64,000 nucleotides of DNA from Phenylobacterium sp. Root1290 (GTDB lineage: Bacteria; Pseudomonadota; Alphaproteobacteria; Caulobacterales; Caulobacteraceae). Where the stretch lies: the NCBI RefSeq assembly GCF_001425305.1, contig NZ_LMEE01000004.1, positions 62,001-126,000 on the forward strand, read 5' to 3'. A model generated the notes under the pieces. That model was not told where the DNA came from. It saw nothing but the letters and a program-made list of their open reading frames with translations, and did no database searches. Below, one piece after another: positions 11,219-20,621 of the stretch. The position numbers were made by a program, and so were the translations under genes. Within the stretch, counting starts at the first letter, position 1; each line of letters opens with the position of its first letter.

Positions 11219-12054
11219 GCATTCCACCCCTCGCCCCCATCCTCACGGCCGAGGAGTTGCGCAGCTTCAGCGCCTTTCTCTACGAGCGGACAGGCATGAC
11301 GTTTGGTGAGACCAAGCGCTACTATATCGAGCGCCGACTGCTTGATCGCGTCAACCGCAGCGGCGCGGGCACGGTTGTGGCCTATCTCGCCCGCCTTCGC
11401 CACGACAGCGCCGAGCAAGAGCGCATCGTCAGCGCCTGTACGGTCAACGAGACCTACTTTTTCCGCGAAACCCAGCAGCTTCAGGCCCTGAGCAACGCGC
11501 TGCTGCCCAAGATCGCGAACAGCCGCGAGCCTGGCGATCGCATACGCATATGGTCGGTGCCCTGCTCTACCGGCGAGGAGCCCTATTCGATCGCCATCTG
11601 GCTGCTCGAGAATTGGCCCCTGGTCGACGCCTACAATGTCGAGATCGTCGGATCGGACGTGGATCTCCAAGCTCTCGCCGCGGCCCGCGAGGGGCGTTTT
11701 GGCTCTCGGGCGCTCAGTCGCCTGCCCGAGAAGCTGGTGTCGGACTACTTCGAACCGGCCGCACGGGGCGCAAAACGCATCATCGGCGATTTGCGGGAGT
11801 CGGTGACCTTCACTGCGGCCAACCTCGTCGACGCTGCAAGCATCCGTTCGCATGGGCGCTTCGATGTGATTTTCTGCCGCAACGTGCTGATCTATTTCGA
11901 CAACGCCTCGCGCGCCCTGGCGGCGCACAATCTCCATGATGCGCTCACGCCCGGCGGATATCTTTGCCTGGGCCACAGCGAGTCCATGGGCCGTCTCGAC
12001 GGGCGCTTCGCCGCAGTTCGGATGGACGACGCCACCGTCTATCAGCGGGCCTGA
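11215..12054 (+). CDS. cheR: CheR chemoreceptor methyltransferase
   Basis: This 279-residue SAM-dependent methyltransferase has an N-terminal all-helical CheR domain (TAEELRSFSAFLYERTGMTFGETKRYY) and a Rossmann domain with IWSVPCSTGEEPYSIAIWL. The catalytic region contains FDVIFCRNVLIYF. It would methylate receptor glutamates in opposition to CheB. TTG start overlaps the cheB stop (TTGA). Next to CheB and CheA it implies a complete adaptation branch. Confidence 0.95.
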   Translation: MSIPPLAPILTAEELRSFSAFLYERTGMTFGETKRYYIERRLLDRVNRSGAGTVVAYLARLRHDSAEQERIVSACTVNETYFFRETQQLQALSNALLPKIANSREPGDRIRIWSVPCSTGEEPYSIAIWLLENWPLVDAYNVEIVGSDVDLQALAAAREGRFGSRALSRLPEKLVSDYFEPAARGAKRIIGDLRESVTFTAANLVDAASIRSHGRFDVIFCRNVLIYFDNASRALAAHNLHDALTPGGYLCLGHSESMGRLDGRFAAVRMDDATVYQRA

Positions 12055-12055
12055 G

Positions 12056-13957
12056 ATGGACGAGCTTCTCGAACAATTCCTGATCGAGGGACCAGAGCAG
12101 GTCGCCGAGGGATGTGAAGCGCTCATGACGCTGGAGGTTTCTCCAGGCGACAGCGAAGCGCTCGACCGCGCGTTCCGCGCCATTCACACCCTGAAGGGCT
12201 CAACAGGGCTATTCGACATGCCCGCCATGGCCACAGCGCTGCATGCGGCCGAGGATGTGCTGTCCGAGCTCCGCAGCGGCCGTCGCAGGGCCGACGGAAA
12301 GCTGATCGACGCCATGCTCAGAACGCTGGGCCAGTGCGACGCCTGGATCGCGGGCATGGCGAGCGGGCTGGTCCCGCCGATCGGATCCGCGGACGAGTTT
12401 ATCGCAAGCCTTGCACCTAGCACGCCGTCCGCCGGTGTGGAATCCACCGTCGCGTTGCGTGGTCCGCCGGATTGGGCGGTGGAGCTCGCACGCCGTGCCG
12501 CCAAGGGCGCGGCACAGATGACCGTGGTCGAGTGCATTCCCGATCAGCAGGCTTACTATCGCGGCGAGGACCCCCTGGCTCTGGCGGCGGCGACGCCGGG
12601 CCTGGCGGCGCTCGAACTACAGCTGACCGACGCTGCGCCGGGCGAGCCCTACGATCCCTACATCTGCCGGCTGAGTTTCCGACTGGCCTCAACGGCTGAC
12701 GCGGCCGAGGTGCGCGCGGTCTTCAAGTCGGCCGTCGGTCAGTTCGAGCTCTACCGGGTTGAGGTGGTCGCGCCTACGAAATCCGCGACGAGCTCACGTC
12801 TGCAACGCATCGATCAAGGGCGCATCGATGCGCTGGCGGCGACAGCGCAGGATCTGGCCGCCGCAAGCGCCGGACTGACGAGTTTGGCGACCCGGGCCGT
12901 GGCCTCCTCAGCGCCCCAGTCGGCCGAGCTCATCGCGCAGTCGGCTCTGCTGGCGCGCGCTGTCGGCCGGTTACACGATGAGGTCATGGCCCTGCGCATG
13001 GCGCCGCTCGCGCCGATGCTGCGCCGCTACAGGCGGTTGGCTCGCGAGCTGGCGGGCGAACTGGGGAAAACGGTGGACCTGAGGATCGACGACGACGGGT
13101 TGGAAGCCGACCGCGCGGTGATCGACGCCTTGGCCGACCCTCTCACCCATCTGGTTCGAAACGCCGTCGATCACGGCGTTGAGCGTCCTGATGAGCGCAA
13201 CGCCGTCGGCAAGCCGGCGAGCGGCCGGCTGGTGATCAGAGCACGCAGGGCCGGCGCGCAGCTGATTGTGTCGCTCAGCGACGACGGCCGCGGGCTCGAT
13301 CTCGACAAGATCAGCGCCAAGGCCGTGGAACGCGGCGCGGTTTCGCGCCAGGCGCTGGAGCGCATGGCGCCGGGCGACATCAGCAACTTGATCTTCCTGC
13401 CGGGATTTTCCACCGCGGACGGAGTCAGCCAGGTCTCGGGCCGCGGTGTGGGCATGGACGCCGTCAGGAGCGCAATGAGCGCTATCGGCGGCGAGGTCTC
13501 GATCAGCAGCAGGCCCGGCCAGGGATCGGAAGTCGTCCTCGTCGCACCGTTCAGCATGACGATGAGCAAGATTGTGGTGGTGCGCGCGGGCGCGGAGCGG
13601 TTTGGCGTTCTGCTCGATCAAATCGGCGAGACGATCATCATCCGCCCTGGAGAAGTGCATCCGATCCGCGCGCGGCACGCGATAGAGTGGCGCGATCAGA
13701 CCGCGCCGTTGTTCTCACTGTCCGAGCTTACCGGCGCTGCAGAGCGTCCCGACCTTATGCAGGCGCAGCGCGCGCTGGTCATCGCCACCCCTGCCGGCCC
13801 GGTCGCCGTGGCGGTCGATCAGGTGATGGAGCGGCTGGACGTCGTGCTGCGTCCGCTGACCGGGATGCTGGCGCGCACGCCAGGCGTCGCCGGAAGCACG
13901 TCGCTCGGCGACGGCGCCCTACTGCTGGTTCTCGACCTGAAGGCGCTTGTGCCATGA
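12056..13957 (+). CDS. cheA: CheA histidine kinase
   Basis: The protein of 633 residues has an Hpt domain with phospho-His44 (AIHTLKGSTG). A divergent middle region follows (about 120-265), then the dimerisation helix pair, the HATPase domain (HLVRNAVDHGVE, DDGRGLDL, SGRGVGMDAVRSAM) and a C-terminal CheW-like regulatory domain (about 500-630). All key kinase boxes are present. The start is set one base after the cheR stop (TGAGATG); a longer frame inside cheR is rejected. It should phosphorylate the CheB receiver, the CheY below and perhaps the hybrid kinase receiver. Confidence 0.96.
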   Translation: MDELLEQFLIEGPEQVAEGCEALMTLEVSPGDSEALDRAFRAIHTLKGSTGLFDMPAMATALHAAEDVLSELRSGRRRADGKLIDAMLRTLGQCDAWIAGMASGLVPPIGSADEFIASLAPSTPSAGVESTVALRGPPDWAVELARRAAKGAAQMTVVECIPDQQAYYRGEDPLALAAATPGLAALELQLTDAAPGEPYDPYICRLSFRLASTADAAEVRAVFKSAVGQFELYRVEVVAPTKSATSSRLQRIDQGRIDALAATAQDLAAASAGLTSLATRAVASSAPQSAELIAQSALLARAVGRLHDEVMALRMAPLAPMLRRYRRLARELAGELGKTVDLRIDDDGLEADRAVIDALADPLTHLVRNAVDHGVERPDERNAVGKPASGRLVIRARRAGAQLIVSLSDDGRGLDLDKISAKAVERGAVSRQALERMAPGDISNLIFLPGFSTADGVSQVSGRGVGMDAVRSAMSAIGGEVSISSRPGQGSEVVLVAPFSMTMSKIVVVRAGAERFGVLLDQIGETIIIRPGEVHPIRARHAIEWRDQTAPLFSLSELTGAAERPDLMQAQRALVIATPAGPVAVAVDQVMERLDVVLRPLTGMLARTPGVAGSTSLGDGALLLVLDLKALVP

Positions 13958-14238
13958 GCGTGCGCCTTGATGAGGACGCGATCCGCCTGGAGGGTGATTG
14001 CCCCGCTGACGACGCTGAACGTCTGGTCGTCCTGATCGAGGCGGCGCCTGGGTGGCCTATCGACCTGTCGGCCTGCGGGCGGCTACACACCGCGGTCGTG
14101 CAGGCTTTATTACACGCCGGCTCGAGGCTCATTGGCGATGCGCCCGTCCCGTTCGTGCGCGACCACCTAGCTTTGGCACTGCGCGCCACCCGCGCTCACA
14201 TGACCGACCCCACTAAGAGTAAATCCGATGACAAGTGA
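13954..14238 (+). CDS. STAS-like small protein of the chemosensory operon
   Basis: A 94-residue protein, ATGA-coupled to cheA. The segment WPIDLSACGRLHTAVVQALLHAG resembles the strand-turn-helix of STAS/anti-anti-sigma folds (compare 'DLSGV...DTAGLQLL'), although the phosphorylatable Ser position is not clear. The C-terminal tail is polar. STAS-domain proteins in chemosensory or stress modules act as protein-binding switches. Here the assignment rests on a weak visual match and on context. Confidence 0.7.
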   Translation: MSVRLDEDAIRLEGDCPADDAERLVVLIEAAPGWPIDLSACGRLHTAVVQALLHAGSRLIGDAPVPFVRDHLALALRATRAHMTDPTKSKSDDK

Positions 14239-14620
14239 CACCAATCCCACAGTTCTGATTGTCGACGATAGCAAGCTAGCCAGGATCGTGGTGGGCAAGG
14301 CGATCTCCGCCCTGCAGCCGCAGTGGACACGCATCGAAGCCAGCAATGCCGAGGAGGCGCAGGCGCTGCTGCAGCAAGGGAGCATCGATCTCGTGATCCT
14401 GGACTACAACATGCCCGGACAGAACGGCCTGGAGTTGGCGGAATCGATCCGCGTCAGCCACCCTGACATGCCGATCGCTCTGGCCACCGCCAACGTGCAG
14501 GACGAGATCATCGCCCGGGCCCGCGAGGCGAACGCCACCTTCGTTCCCAAGCCGATCACCGAGCAGGGCCTGCGAGACTTCATGAGCGGCGCGGCGCTCA
14601 AGTTGCGACGCTTGGGATGA
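14228..14620 (+). CDS. cheY: CheY-type single-domain response regulator
   Basis: A 130-residue receiver with the acidic pair in LIVDDSKLAR, phospho-acceptor Asp59 (LVILDYNMPGQNG), Thr in IALATANVQ and the conserved Lys in TFVPKPITEQ. No output domain is attached. It overlaps the STAS-like gene by 11 bases and is ATGA-coupled to cheC, whose product would dephosphorylate it. A flagellar target is not implied, because no flagellar genes are nearby. Confidence 0.93.
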   Translation: MTSDTNPTVLIVDDSKLARIVVGKAISALQPQWTRIEASNAEEAQALLQQGSIDLVILDYNMPGQNGLELAESIRVSHPDMPIALATANVQDEIIARAREANATFVPKPITEQGLRDFMSGAALKLRRLG

Positions 14621-15267
14621 CCGCCTCCGTCAACCTGACCGAGCTTGAACACGATGCGCTTACCGAACTGGTGAACATAGGCGTCAGCCGCGCGGCCTCT
14701 TCGCTGCGCAGCATGGTCGGCGAGCAGGTGTTGCTTTCGGTGCCGTCGGTAGATGTCGTGACCCGCATGGCCGCCGCCACCCTGATCCGCGAGCGCGAGA
14801 GCGAAGAGCTTGTCGCCGTCCGGCAGGACTTCGAAGGCGCCTTCTCGGGCAGGGCTATGTTGATCTTTCCCCAAGCCAACAGCCTTGAATTGGTGAAGGC
14901 TGTGACGGGCGACGACCTCGACGCCTGCGAAGTCAGGGCGATGGAAATGGAGGCGCTGGCCGAGACGGGAAACGTGGTGCTCAACGGGTGTCTGGCGACA
15001 ATGGCCAACCTCCTACGCCGTCCGCTGACCATGTCGCTTCCTGAGGTGGTGCGCGGCGACGGCAAGCTGTTCTTCGAGATCGAAAACCCGCCCGAGGACG
15101 ACGCTGTCGTCCTCTTTCTCTACATCAACTTTACGATCAGCGGCCGGGACATCCGCGGCTACATCGCCATGTTGATGGACCTGCCCTCGCTGAGGGCCTT
15201 GAAGGAACTGGTTGGCGAATTCATCGCCAGCGTCATGGCGACTGATGACCTCGGCGAGTTAGGCTGA
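14617..15267 (+). CDS. cheC: CheC-type CheY-phosphate phosphatase
   Basis: The 216-residue protein has two copies of the CheC active-site signature, an E-x2-N helix followed by a Pro: LTELVNIGVSRAASSL near residue 16 and LAETGNVVLNGCLATMANLL near residue 114. CheC proteins dephosphorylate CheY and are best known from Firmicutes and Archaea, so an alphaproteobacterial operon copy is notable. ATGA overlap with cheY supports functional pairing. CheX or a FliY-like domain are alternatives, but the double site favours CheC. Confidence 0.88.
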   Translation: MTASVNLTELEHDALTELVNIGVSRAASSLRSMVGEQVLLSVPSVDVVTRMAAATLIRERESEELVAVRQDFEGAFSGRAMLIFPQANSLELVKAVTGDDLDACEVRAMEMEALAETGNVVLNGCLATMANLLRRPLTMSLPEVVRGDGKLFFEIENPPEDDAVVLFLYINFTISGRDIRGYIAMLMDLPSLRALKELVGEFIASVMATDDLGELG

Positions 15268-15268
15268 C

Positions 15269-17575
15269 GTGACCGACGATCGACACGCCGCCATTCCTAG
15301 CCAGATCCGTAAGGCGCTCGAGGCTCTCCCAGCGCCTGCGCTTGAGACGCTTTCAGGCGCCTGGTGCTGGGACGTCGGCGCCAAGCGGCTGCACGCCGAC
15401 GGCCGCTTCGCCCAATTGTGCAACCTGGCGCCGGAGAGCGCCGCCGCCGGCGTCCCCACCTCTAGCTTCTTCGCCGCGATCCATCCTGACGACGTGATGC
15501 GCATCAAGATCGCGGTCGCGGGCGTCATGCATGGCTCAGAGCTTTTCGCAAAGGAATATCGCGTCGGGGAGGCTCGGACGGGATATCGTTGGGTGTCGGC
15601 ACGCGGCGCCGCCGAGCGCGACGCAGATCAGCATGTGCTGCGCTTCAGCGGGGTCCTGACCGACATCACAGAGCAGAAGCGCGTCCAGGAGCAGCTGCGC
15701 ATCGCCCAGACTGCCGGCGGCGTGGGCACATTCGGGTACACTTCCGGCTTCGGAACGGTTGAGGTCTCCGATCAGTTCTGCCGCCTTCTTGGCCTCTCTC
15801 CCACCGACGCCCTTCCAGTGCGCACCGTCAACGGAGCCGTGATCCAGGGCGGGGAGATTATTGAGACCGGTCGGCGCGAGCTTGGGGGACTTGAGCAGGC
15901 CGAATTCCTGATTGTGCGTCCAGACACTGGCGAACACCGATGGATCGCGCGGCGGGGGGAAGTCGTCCGCGACGATTTCAGCGACGGCGAGCGAATGGTG
16001 GGTGTCATTCACGACGTCACCGAGTTCAAACGTGTGGAAGCCGAGCTCCGCCGGCTGACGGCGGCGCTGGAAGACCGAGTCGACGCGCGCACTCGTGAGC
16101 GCGACCAGGTCTGGAACCTCAGCAAGGACCTCCTGTTCGTAGCCGGACGGAACGGGAAATTCCGCGCCATCAACCCCGCCTGGGAAAAGGTGCTCGGGTT
16201 CTCGTCCGAGGAACTGGTCGGCGCGCCCGTCCACGCCTTGATCCACCTCGATGACCTGCCGGCGATGCACGAGCGGATGGCGCGCGCGGCGCGCGGCGAA
16301 TCCATCGGAGAATTTGAGTGCCAGGTGCGTTCGCGCGACGGCGCATTCCGCTGGTTCAGCTGGACCACCACGCCCGCCGGCGATGCGATCCACGCCACGG
16401 GCCGCGACATTACCGCCCGCAAAGCGCTGGAGGACCAGCTGCGTCAAAGTCAAAAAATGGAAGCGGTGGGTCAGCTGACGGGCGGCCTGGCCCATGACTT
16501 TAACAACATGCTCACCGGCGTCCTTGGCGGGATCGACATGGTGCGCCGGCGCCTTCGCGATGGGCGCATGCAGGATGTAGAGCGATTTCTCGAAGCAGCC
16601 AGCACGTCAGGTCAGAGAGCCGCCGCTCTGACCCATCGGCTGTTGGCGTTCTCCCGAAGGCAGAGTCTCCACAGCGCGCCGGTCGATGTCGAAGCGTTGG
16701 CCAGTTCGATGGCCGACCTGCTGCGTCGGACCCTGGGTGAGCAGATTCGCCTTGAACTTGAGATGACGCCGCAGCTGCCGATGGCGCTGGCCGACGCTAA
16801 CCAGCTGGAGAGCGCCATTCTCAACCTGGCGATCAACGCGCGCGACGCCATGCCCTCAGGAGGCGTGCTGACCATCCGGGCCCGCGCGCTCACGCTCGAC
16901 GACGCCGAGCTGCAGCGGAGCGATCACGCGACGGCAGGCGATTACGTCGAGATCAGCGTGGCCGACACAGGCGGCGGCATCTCCCGCGAAGTCCTCGGAA
17001 AGGTTTTCGACCCGTTCTTCACCACCAAGCCGATTGGCCAGGGGACAGGGCTTGGCCTGTCGATGATCTACGGGTTCGTGCAGCAGTCGCATGGCCACGT
17101 CCGCGTCGAGAGCCATGTCGGCCAAGGGACGATCTTCCGGCTTTACCTGCCCGTTCACGTCGGCGAGACCCAGGTCGCCATCGATGAGGCCCAACCGGCG
17201 CCGGGCGGGGCGGGCCAGTCGGTGCTGGTCATCGAGGACGACGCCTCCGTGAGGTTGCTGGTCGTCCAGGTGCTTGAGGAGTTGGGCTACCGTCCGCTGG
17301 AGACGACCGGCTCGCGCGAAGCCTTGCCGCTTCTGCAATCGGACGCTCCCATCGACCTGCTGATCACCGATGTGGGTCTGCCTGGCCTCAATGGACGCCA
17401 ACTCGCCGAGATCGCCCGCGAGAGGCGTCCGCAGTTGCCGGTGCTGTTCATGACCGCTTATGCCGAGCCGGCCCTCGATCAGAACCAGTTTCTCGATGAG
17501 GGGATGGCGATCATCTCAAAACCGTTCGGCATCGATCAGCTCGCGCAACGCATCGCCCTGATGTTCGGCCGCTGA
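15269..17575 (+). CDS. PAS-PAS-PAS hybrid histidine kinase with receiver
   Basis: The 768-residue cytosolic kinase has PAS domains at roughly 30-140, 145-255 and 290-400 and HisKA with His409 ([15 protein letters not shown]). HATPase (about 515-630, [29 protein letters not shown]) and a C-terminal receiver (about 650-765, [22 protein letters not shown]) follow. It ends the chemosensory operon, one base after cheC, so it may be the output or a partner of the array, as with kinase outputs of other non-flagellar chemosensory systems. Its stop lies two bases from the convergent mrpG stop. Confidence 0.92.
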   Translation: MTDDRHAAIPSQIRKALEALPAPALETLSGAWCWDVGAKRLHADGRFAQLCNLAPESAAAGVPTSSFFAAIHPDDVMRIKIAVAGVMHGSELFAKEYRVGEARTGYRWVSARGAAERDADQHVLRFSGVLTDITEQKRVQEQLRIAQTAGGVGTFGYTSGFGTVEVSDQFCRLLGLSPTDALPVRTVNGAVIQGGEIIETGRRELGGLEQAEFLIVRPDTGEHRWIARRGEVVRDDFSDGERMVGVIHDVTEFKRVEAELRRLTAALEDRVDARTRERDQVWNLSKDLLFVAGRNGKFRAINPAWEKVLGFSSEELVGAPVHALIHLDDLPAMHERMARAARGESIGEFECQVRSRDGAFRWFSWTTTPAGDAIHATGRDITARKALEDQLRQSQKMEAVGQLTGGLAHDFNNMLTGVLGGIDMVRRRLRDGRMQDVERFLEAASTSGQRAAALTHRLLAFSRRQSLHSAPVDVEALASSMADLLRRTLGEQIRLELEMTPQLPMALADANQLESAILNLAINARDAMPSGGVLTIRARALTLDDAELQRSDHATAGDYVEISVADTGGGISREVLGKVFDPFFTTKPIGQGTGLGLSMIYGFVQQSHGHVRVESHVGQGTIFRLYLPVHVGETQVAIDEAQPAPGGAGQSVLVIEDDASVRLLVVQVLEELGYRPLETTGSREALPLLQSDAPIDLLITDVGLPGLNGRQLAEIARERRPQLPVLFMTAYAEPALDQNQFLDEGMAIISKPFGIDQLAQRIALMFGR

Positions 17576-17577
17576 GG

Positions 17578-17937
17578 TCAGGGCTCAGGCTCTGCGCGGG
17601 AGGGGACCTCGCCGCTCCCGGCCTTGCGGTCGCGATGCAACGCGGCCCGCACCAGCAGCATGAAAGTGATAGGCGTCGTCAGGCTGATGAACAGCCCGAT
17701 CAGCAATTCGTGCAGCACCAGGCGGCCCTGGGCGACGGAGAAGAAGACCATCGATCCGGCCAGGGTCGTGAAGGCCCCGAGCGATACTCCAAGGGTCGGC
17801 GCGTGAACCCGGCGATAGAAGGTTTCGAGCCTTACCAGGCCGATCGATCCGATGAGCGCCAGCGAGGCGCCAATGAGCACCAAGGCCGCGACGAGCGCGC
17901 AGGCCCATCCAGGCAGGTTCGCGATCAGAGGATTCAC
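17578..17937 (-). CDS. mrpG: Mrp Na+/H+ antiporter subunit G
   Basis: The 119-residue membrane protein has three hydrophobic helices and the MrpG signature IGLVRLETFYRRVHAPTLG. It is the last subunit of the multisubunit cation/proton antiporter that exports Na+ or K+ in exchange for protons. The GTG start at 17937 overlaps the mrpF stop (GTGA). A longer upstream frame reading through mrpF is rejected. Confidence 0.93.
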   Translation of the reverse strand: MNPLIANLPGWACALVAALVLIGASLALIGSIGLVRLETFYRRVHAPTLGVSLGAFTTLAGSMVFFSVAQGRLVLHELLIGLFISLTTPITFMLLVRAALHRDRKAGSGEVPSRAEPEP

Positions 17938-18215
17938 TCGATCACCTCGCCGCGCAGAAGGAAACGGGCCAGCGCCACGGTCCCGGCGAAGCCCAGCAGG
18001 GCGATCACCAAACAGACCTCGAAATAGTGCGGGCTGCCGGTCGTGATCCCGATGGTGATCATGAACAGCAGCGCGTTTACATAGAGGGTGTCGAGCGCGA
18101 GGATCTGGTCTTCCGAGCGGGGCCCAATCCACATGCGCCAGACCGCGCACGCCATGGCGAGGGCGAGCATGACCTGCGAGACCTGGAGGGCGACCAGCAG
18201 CATGGCGGGGGTCAT
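17934..18215 (-). CDS. mrpF: Mrp antiporter subunit F
   Basis: The 93-residue protein has three transmembrane helices and the MrpF motif VWRMWIGPRSEDQILALDTLYVNALLF. It sits between mrpE and mrpG with four-base overlaps at both ends, as expected for a coupled complex operon. Confidence 0.93.
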   Translation of the reverse strand: MTPAMLLVALQVSQVMLALAMACAVWRMWIGPRSEDQILALDTLYVNALLFMITIGITTGSPHYFEVCLVIALLGFAGTVALARFLLRGEVIE

Positions 18216-18700
18216 GTGAACATCTCCAGGAGCGGTCGCTCATATCTCTGCTTGATCTTGCGGACCCAGGCGTCCTCGTCGACCAGGTCAAGCACGTGGA
18301 TCAGCAGTGTGGGCGGGCTACGCTCGAGGCTCACCCAGATGGTGCCTGGCGTCGAGGTGATGATGCAGGACAAGATCGCCAGCCCATAGCGGTCCTGCAG
18401 TTCCAGCGGCACTTCGACAAAGCCGCTAGTCACGCTTTGGCGCGACCGCCCAAGGATGATCGCGGCCACGGCGAAGTTGGATCTGACGATGTCGTACACA
18501 ACATGTAGCGCCAGAGGGACCAGCAGATGAACTCGGCGCACGCGCATGGCCGGCGGATGAAGGCGCGCGAAGGCCAGTCCCAGCAGCACCGCGACAAGCA
18601 CGCCGGAAGCCGCCCGCCAGATATCGGCCGTCTGTCCAAGCAGTAGCCACGCGCCCAATACGAACAGCGAGACGAAAGGGTGGGGAAGCACACGGTTCAC
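18212..18700 (-). CDS. mrpE: Mrp antiporter subunit E
   Basis: The 162-residue protein has N-terminal hydrophobic helices and a C-terminal cytosolic part typical of MrpE (ILSCIITSTPGTIWV, then LLIHVLDLVDEDAWVRKIKQRYERPLLEMF). GTG start overlaps the mrpD stop (GTGA). Confidence 0.93.
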   Translation of the reverse strand: MNRVLPHPFVSLFVLGAWLLLGQTADIWRAASGVLVAVLLGLAFARLHPPAMRVRRVHLLVPLALHVVYDIVRSNFAVAAIILGRSRQSVTSGFVEVPLELQDRYGLAILSCIITSTPGTIWVSLERSPPTLLIHVLDLVDEDAWVRKIKQRYERPLLEMFT

Positions 18701-20274
18701 GGGATCGCCTCCCGGTTTGGCAGGACCTCAGCCACATAGGCGCCGGGCCTGGTCAGCTGGTCGGCGGCGGCCCTGGCGTAGGCAAGCCCCGGCTCTGGAC
18801 GGACCGTGAGGAAGAGCGCGGCCGCTAGCACGGCGATCAACGCCAGCGCTTCGGGCCAGGCAATGGTCTCGAAAGTGCGGTCCGGATCGCTCCAGAAGGT
18901 TTCGATGCCCACCCGGCTCAAGGCGACGAGGGTAGCCAATCCCGATGCGATGATCAGTATCGCGACAGCGACGGCCATTGGGTTGATGTCCGGGCCAGCC
19001 AGCATCGGCTGCAAAAGCGCGAGCTTGGCGATGAAGCCGGAGAGCGGCGGGACGCCTGAAAGCAGCAGCACACAGCACAGGAAGGCGCCCCCCAGGAAAG
19101 CGGCCGGCCGGGGAATGACGATAAGGGTCGCCTCCGGCGGTGCGAAACGCGGCGTCACTTGCCCGGGATAAGGCTCCAGGTGAACTGCGTGGGCGGGCGT
19201 CTTTGGGGCGGTCTGGGGGGTCAGCAAGCCGGCGAGCAGGAAGAAGGCGCACGAAGCGAGCGACGAGACCACGAGATAAAAGAGCAGGCCGCCTAGGGGG
19301 CCGCCGGCTCCGAAGGCCGCGAGAAGCGTCCCGGAACTGAGCACGACAAGGTAGCCGGCCATCCGCTCGGCTGAGCGCGAGGCCACCAGTCCGATCATGG
19401 CCGCGCAGATGGTCGCTGCGCCGACGCTCCCGACCGCCACGACCAAACCCGGCGAGGGTTGGCCTTCCGGCGACCAGAGCAGGCCCAGCCGGATGATGGC
19501 GTAGATGCCGACCTTGGTCAGCAGCACGAAGACGGCCGCGACGGGAGCGGCCGCTGCGCCGTATAGTCCGGGCAACCACATTCCGACCGGCCAGGCGGCC
19601 GCCTTGATGAGGAAGGCGATGGCGAGCAAGGCCGCTCCGACGGAAAGCAGCGCCTGAGCTCGATCGGATGCTTGCGGAATCCGGACCGCCAGGTCTGCGA
19701 AGTTGAGGCTGCCAGCGACGCCGAAGAAGAGGGTCGCGCCCAACAGGAACAGCAGGGATGCGATCAGGTTGACCACGATGTAGTGGAGGCCCGCAACCAC
19801 CCTGGCCTTGCCTGCCCCGTGCAGCGCCAGGCCATATGAGGCGGTCAGGGTGACCTCGAAGAAAACGAACAGGTTGAACAGATCGCCGGTTAGGAACACG
19901 CCGCTCAGGCCCATGAGCAGGAACTGGAACAGCGGCGCGAAGAATGCCCCCTGCCGCTTCCAACGTTTGGTGGAATAGACGAAAGCGGCAAAGCCAATGA
20001 AGCCGGCAAGTCCGAGAAAGAGCGTACTGAGCCGGTCGGCGACCAGGGTGATGCCGAACGGGGCCGGCCAGTTTCCGACCTCGTAGACGGCCGCGCCCCC
20101 GACCTTGGTCAGATGCAGGGACAACAGCACCACCGCGCCGACATGCAACGCGCAGGCGATGACGGAGAGGCCTATCGTCGCGGCGGGCCGCCGCTCCCCG
20201 ATCAGCAGCAAGCCCGCCCCCGCCAGCAGCGGAATTAGGATCGGCATGATGACAAGATGATCGGCGCCCGTCAT
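18697..20274 (-). CDS. mrpD: Mrp antiporter subunit D (NuoN/NuoL-like)
   Basis: The 525-residue polytopic protein belongs to the proton-translocating antiporter family shared with complex I. Diagnostic segments are LTGDLFNLFVFFEV, LTASYGLALHG and the channel region AFLIKAAAWPVGMWLPGLYGAA with its conserved Lys. It starts with an ATGA overlap after mrpC. With MrpA it forms the ion-conducting core. Confidence 0.94.
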   Translation of the reverse strand: MTGADHLVIMPILIPLLAGAGLLLIGERRPAATIGLSVIACALHVGAVVLLSLHLTKVGGAAVYEVGNWPAPFGITLVADRLSTLFLGLAGFIGFAAFVYSTKRWKRQGAFFAPLFQFLLMGLSGVFLTGDLFNLFVFFEVTLTASYGLALHGAGKARVVAGLHYIVVNLIASLLFLLGATLFFGVAGSLNFADLAVRIPQASDRAQALLSVGAALLAIAFLIKAAAWPVGMWLPGLYGAAAAPVAAVFVLLTKVGIYAIIRLGLLWSPEGQPSPGLVVAVGSVGAATICAAMIGLVASRSAERMAGYLVVLSSGTLLAAFGAGGPLGGLLFYLVVSSLASCAFFLLAGLLTPQTAPKTPAHAVHLEPYPGQVTPRFAPPEATLIVIPRPAAFLGGAFLCCVLLLSGVPPLSGFIAKLALLQPMLAGPDINPMAVAVAILIIASGLATLVALSRVGIETFWSDPDRTFETIAWPEALALIAVLAAALFLTVRPEPGLAYARAAADQLTRPGAYVAEVLPNREAIP

Positions 20275-20621
20275 TTTTGGTCGTCCTTGGGGCCGCCGCC
20301 GTCCACCTGGTCGCCGCCGGTCAGCCCCCGCGCAGCCATCACCACCACAAGCAGCAGCGCCGTCGTGGCGAACCCGATGACGATGGCGGTCAGGACCAAG
20401 GCCTGTGGCAATGGATCGGCATAGGCTTCAGGATTGACCGCGCCAGACGCCAGAACCGGGTCGCGACCGATCTTCAGACCGCCCGTCGCGGCGATGAAGA
20501 GGTTCACCGCATAGCTGCAGAGGCTAAGGCCGATGATCACCTGGAAGGTCCGCGAACGCAGCATCAACCAGACGCCGCATCCCACGAGGACCCCGATGCC
20601 GAGCGACAGGACAAGCTCCAT
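20271..20621 (-). CDS. mrpC: Mrp antiporter subunit C (NuoK-like)
   Basis: The 116-residue protein with three transmembrane helices matches MrpC/NuoK (SYAVNLFIAATGGLKIG, DPLPQALVLTAIVIGFATTALLLVV). The ATG overlaps the TAA stop of mrpAB by one base (TAATG). Confidence 0.93.
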   Translation of the reverse strand: MELVLSLGIGVLVGCGVWLMLRSRTFQVIIGLSLCSYAVNLFIAATGGLKIGRDPVLASGAVNPEAYADPLPQALVLTAIVIGFATTALLLVVVMAARGLTGGDQVDGGGPKDDQK

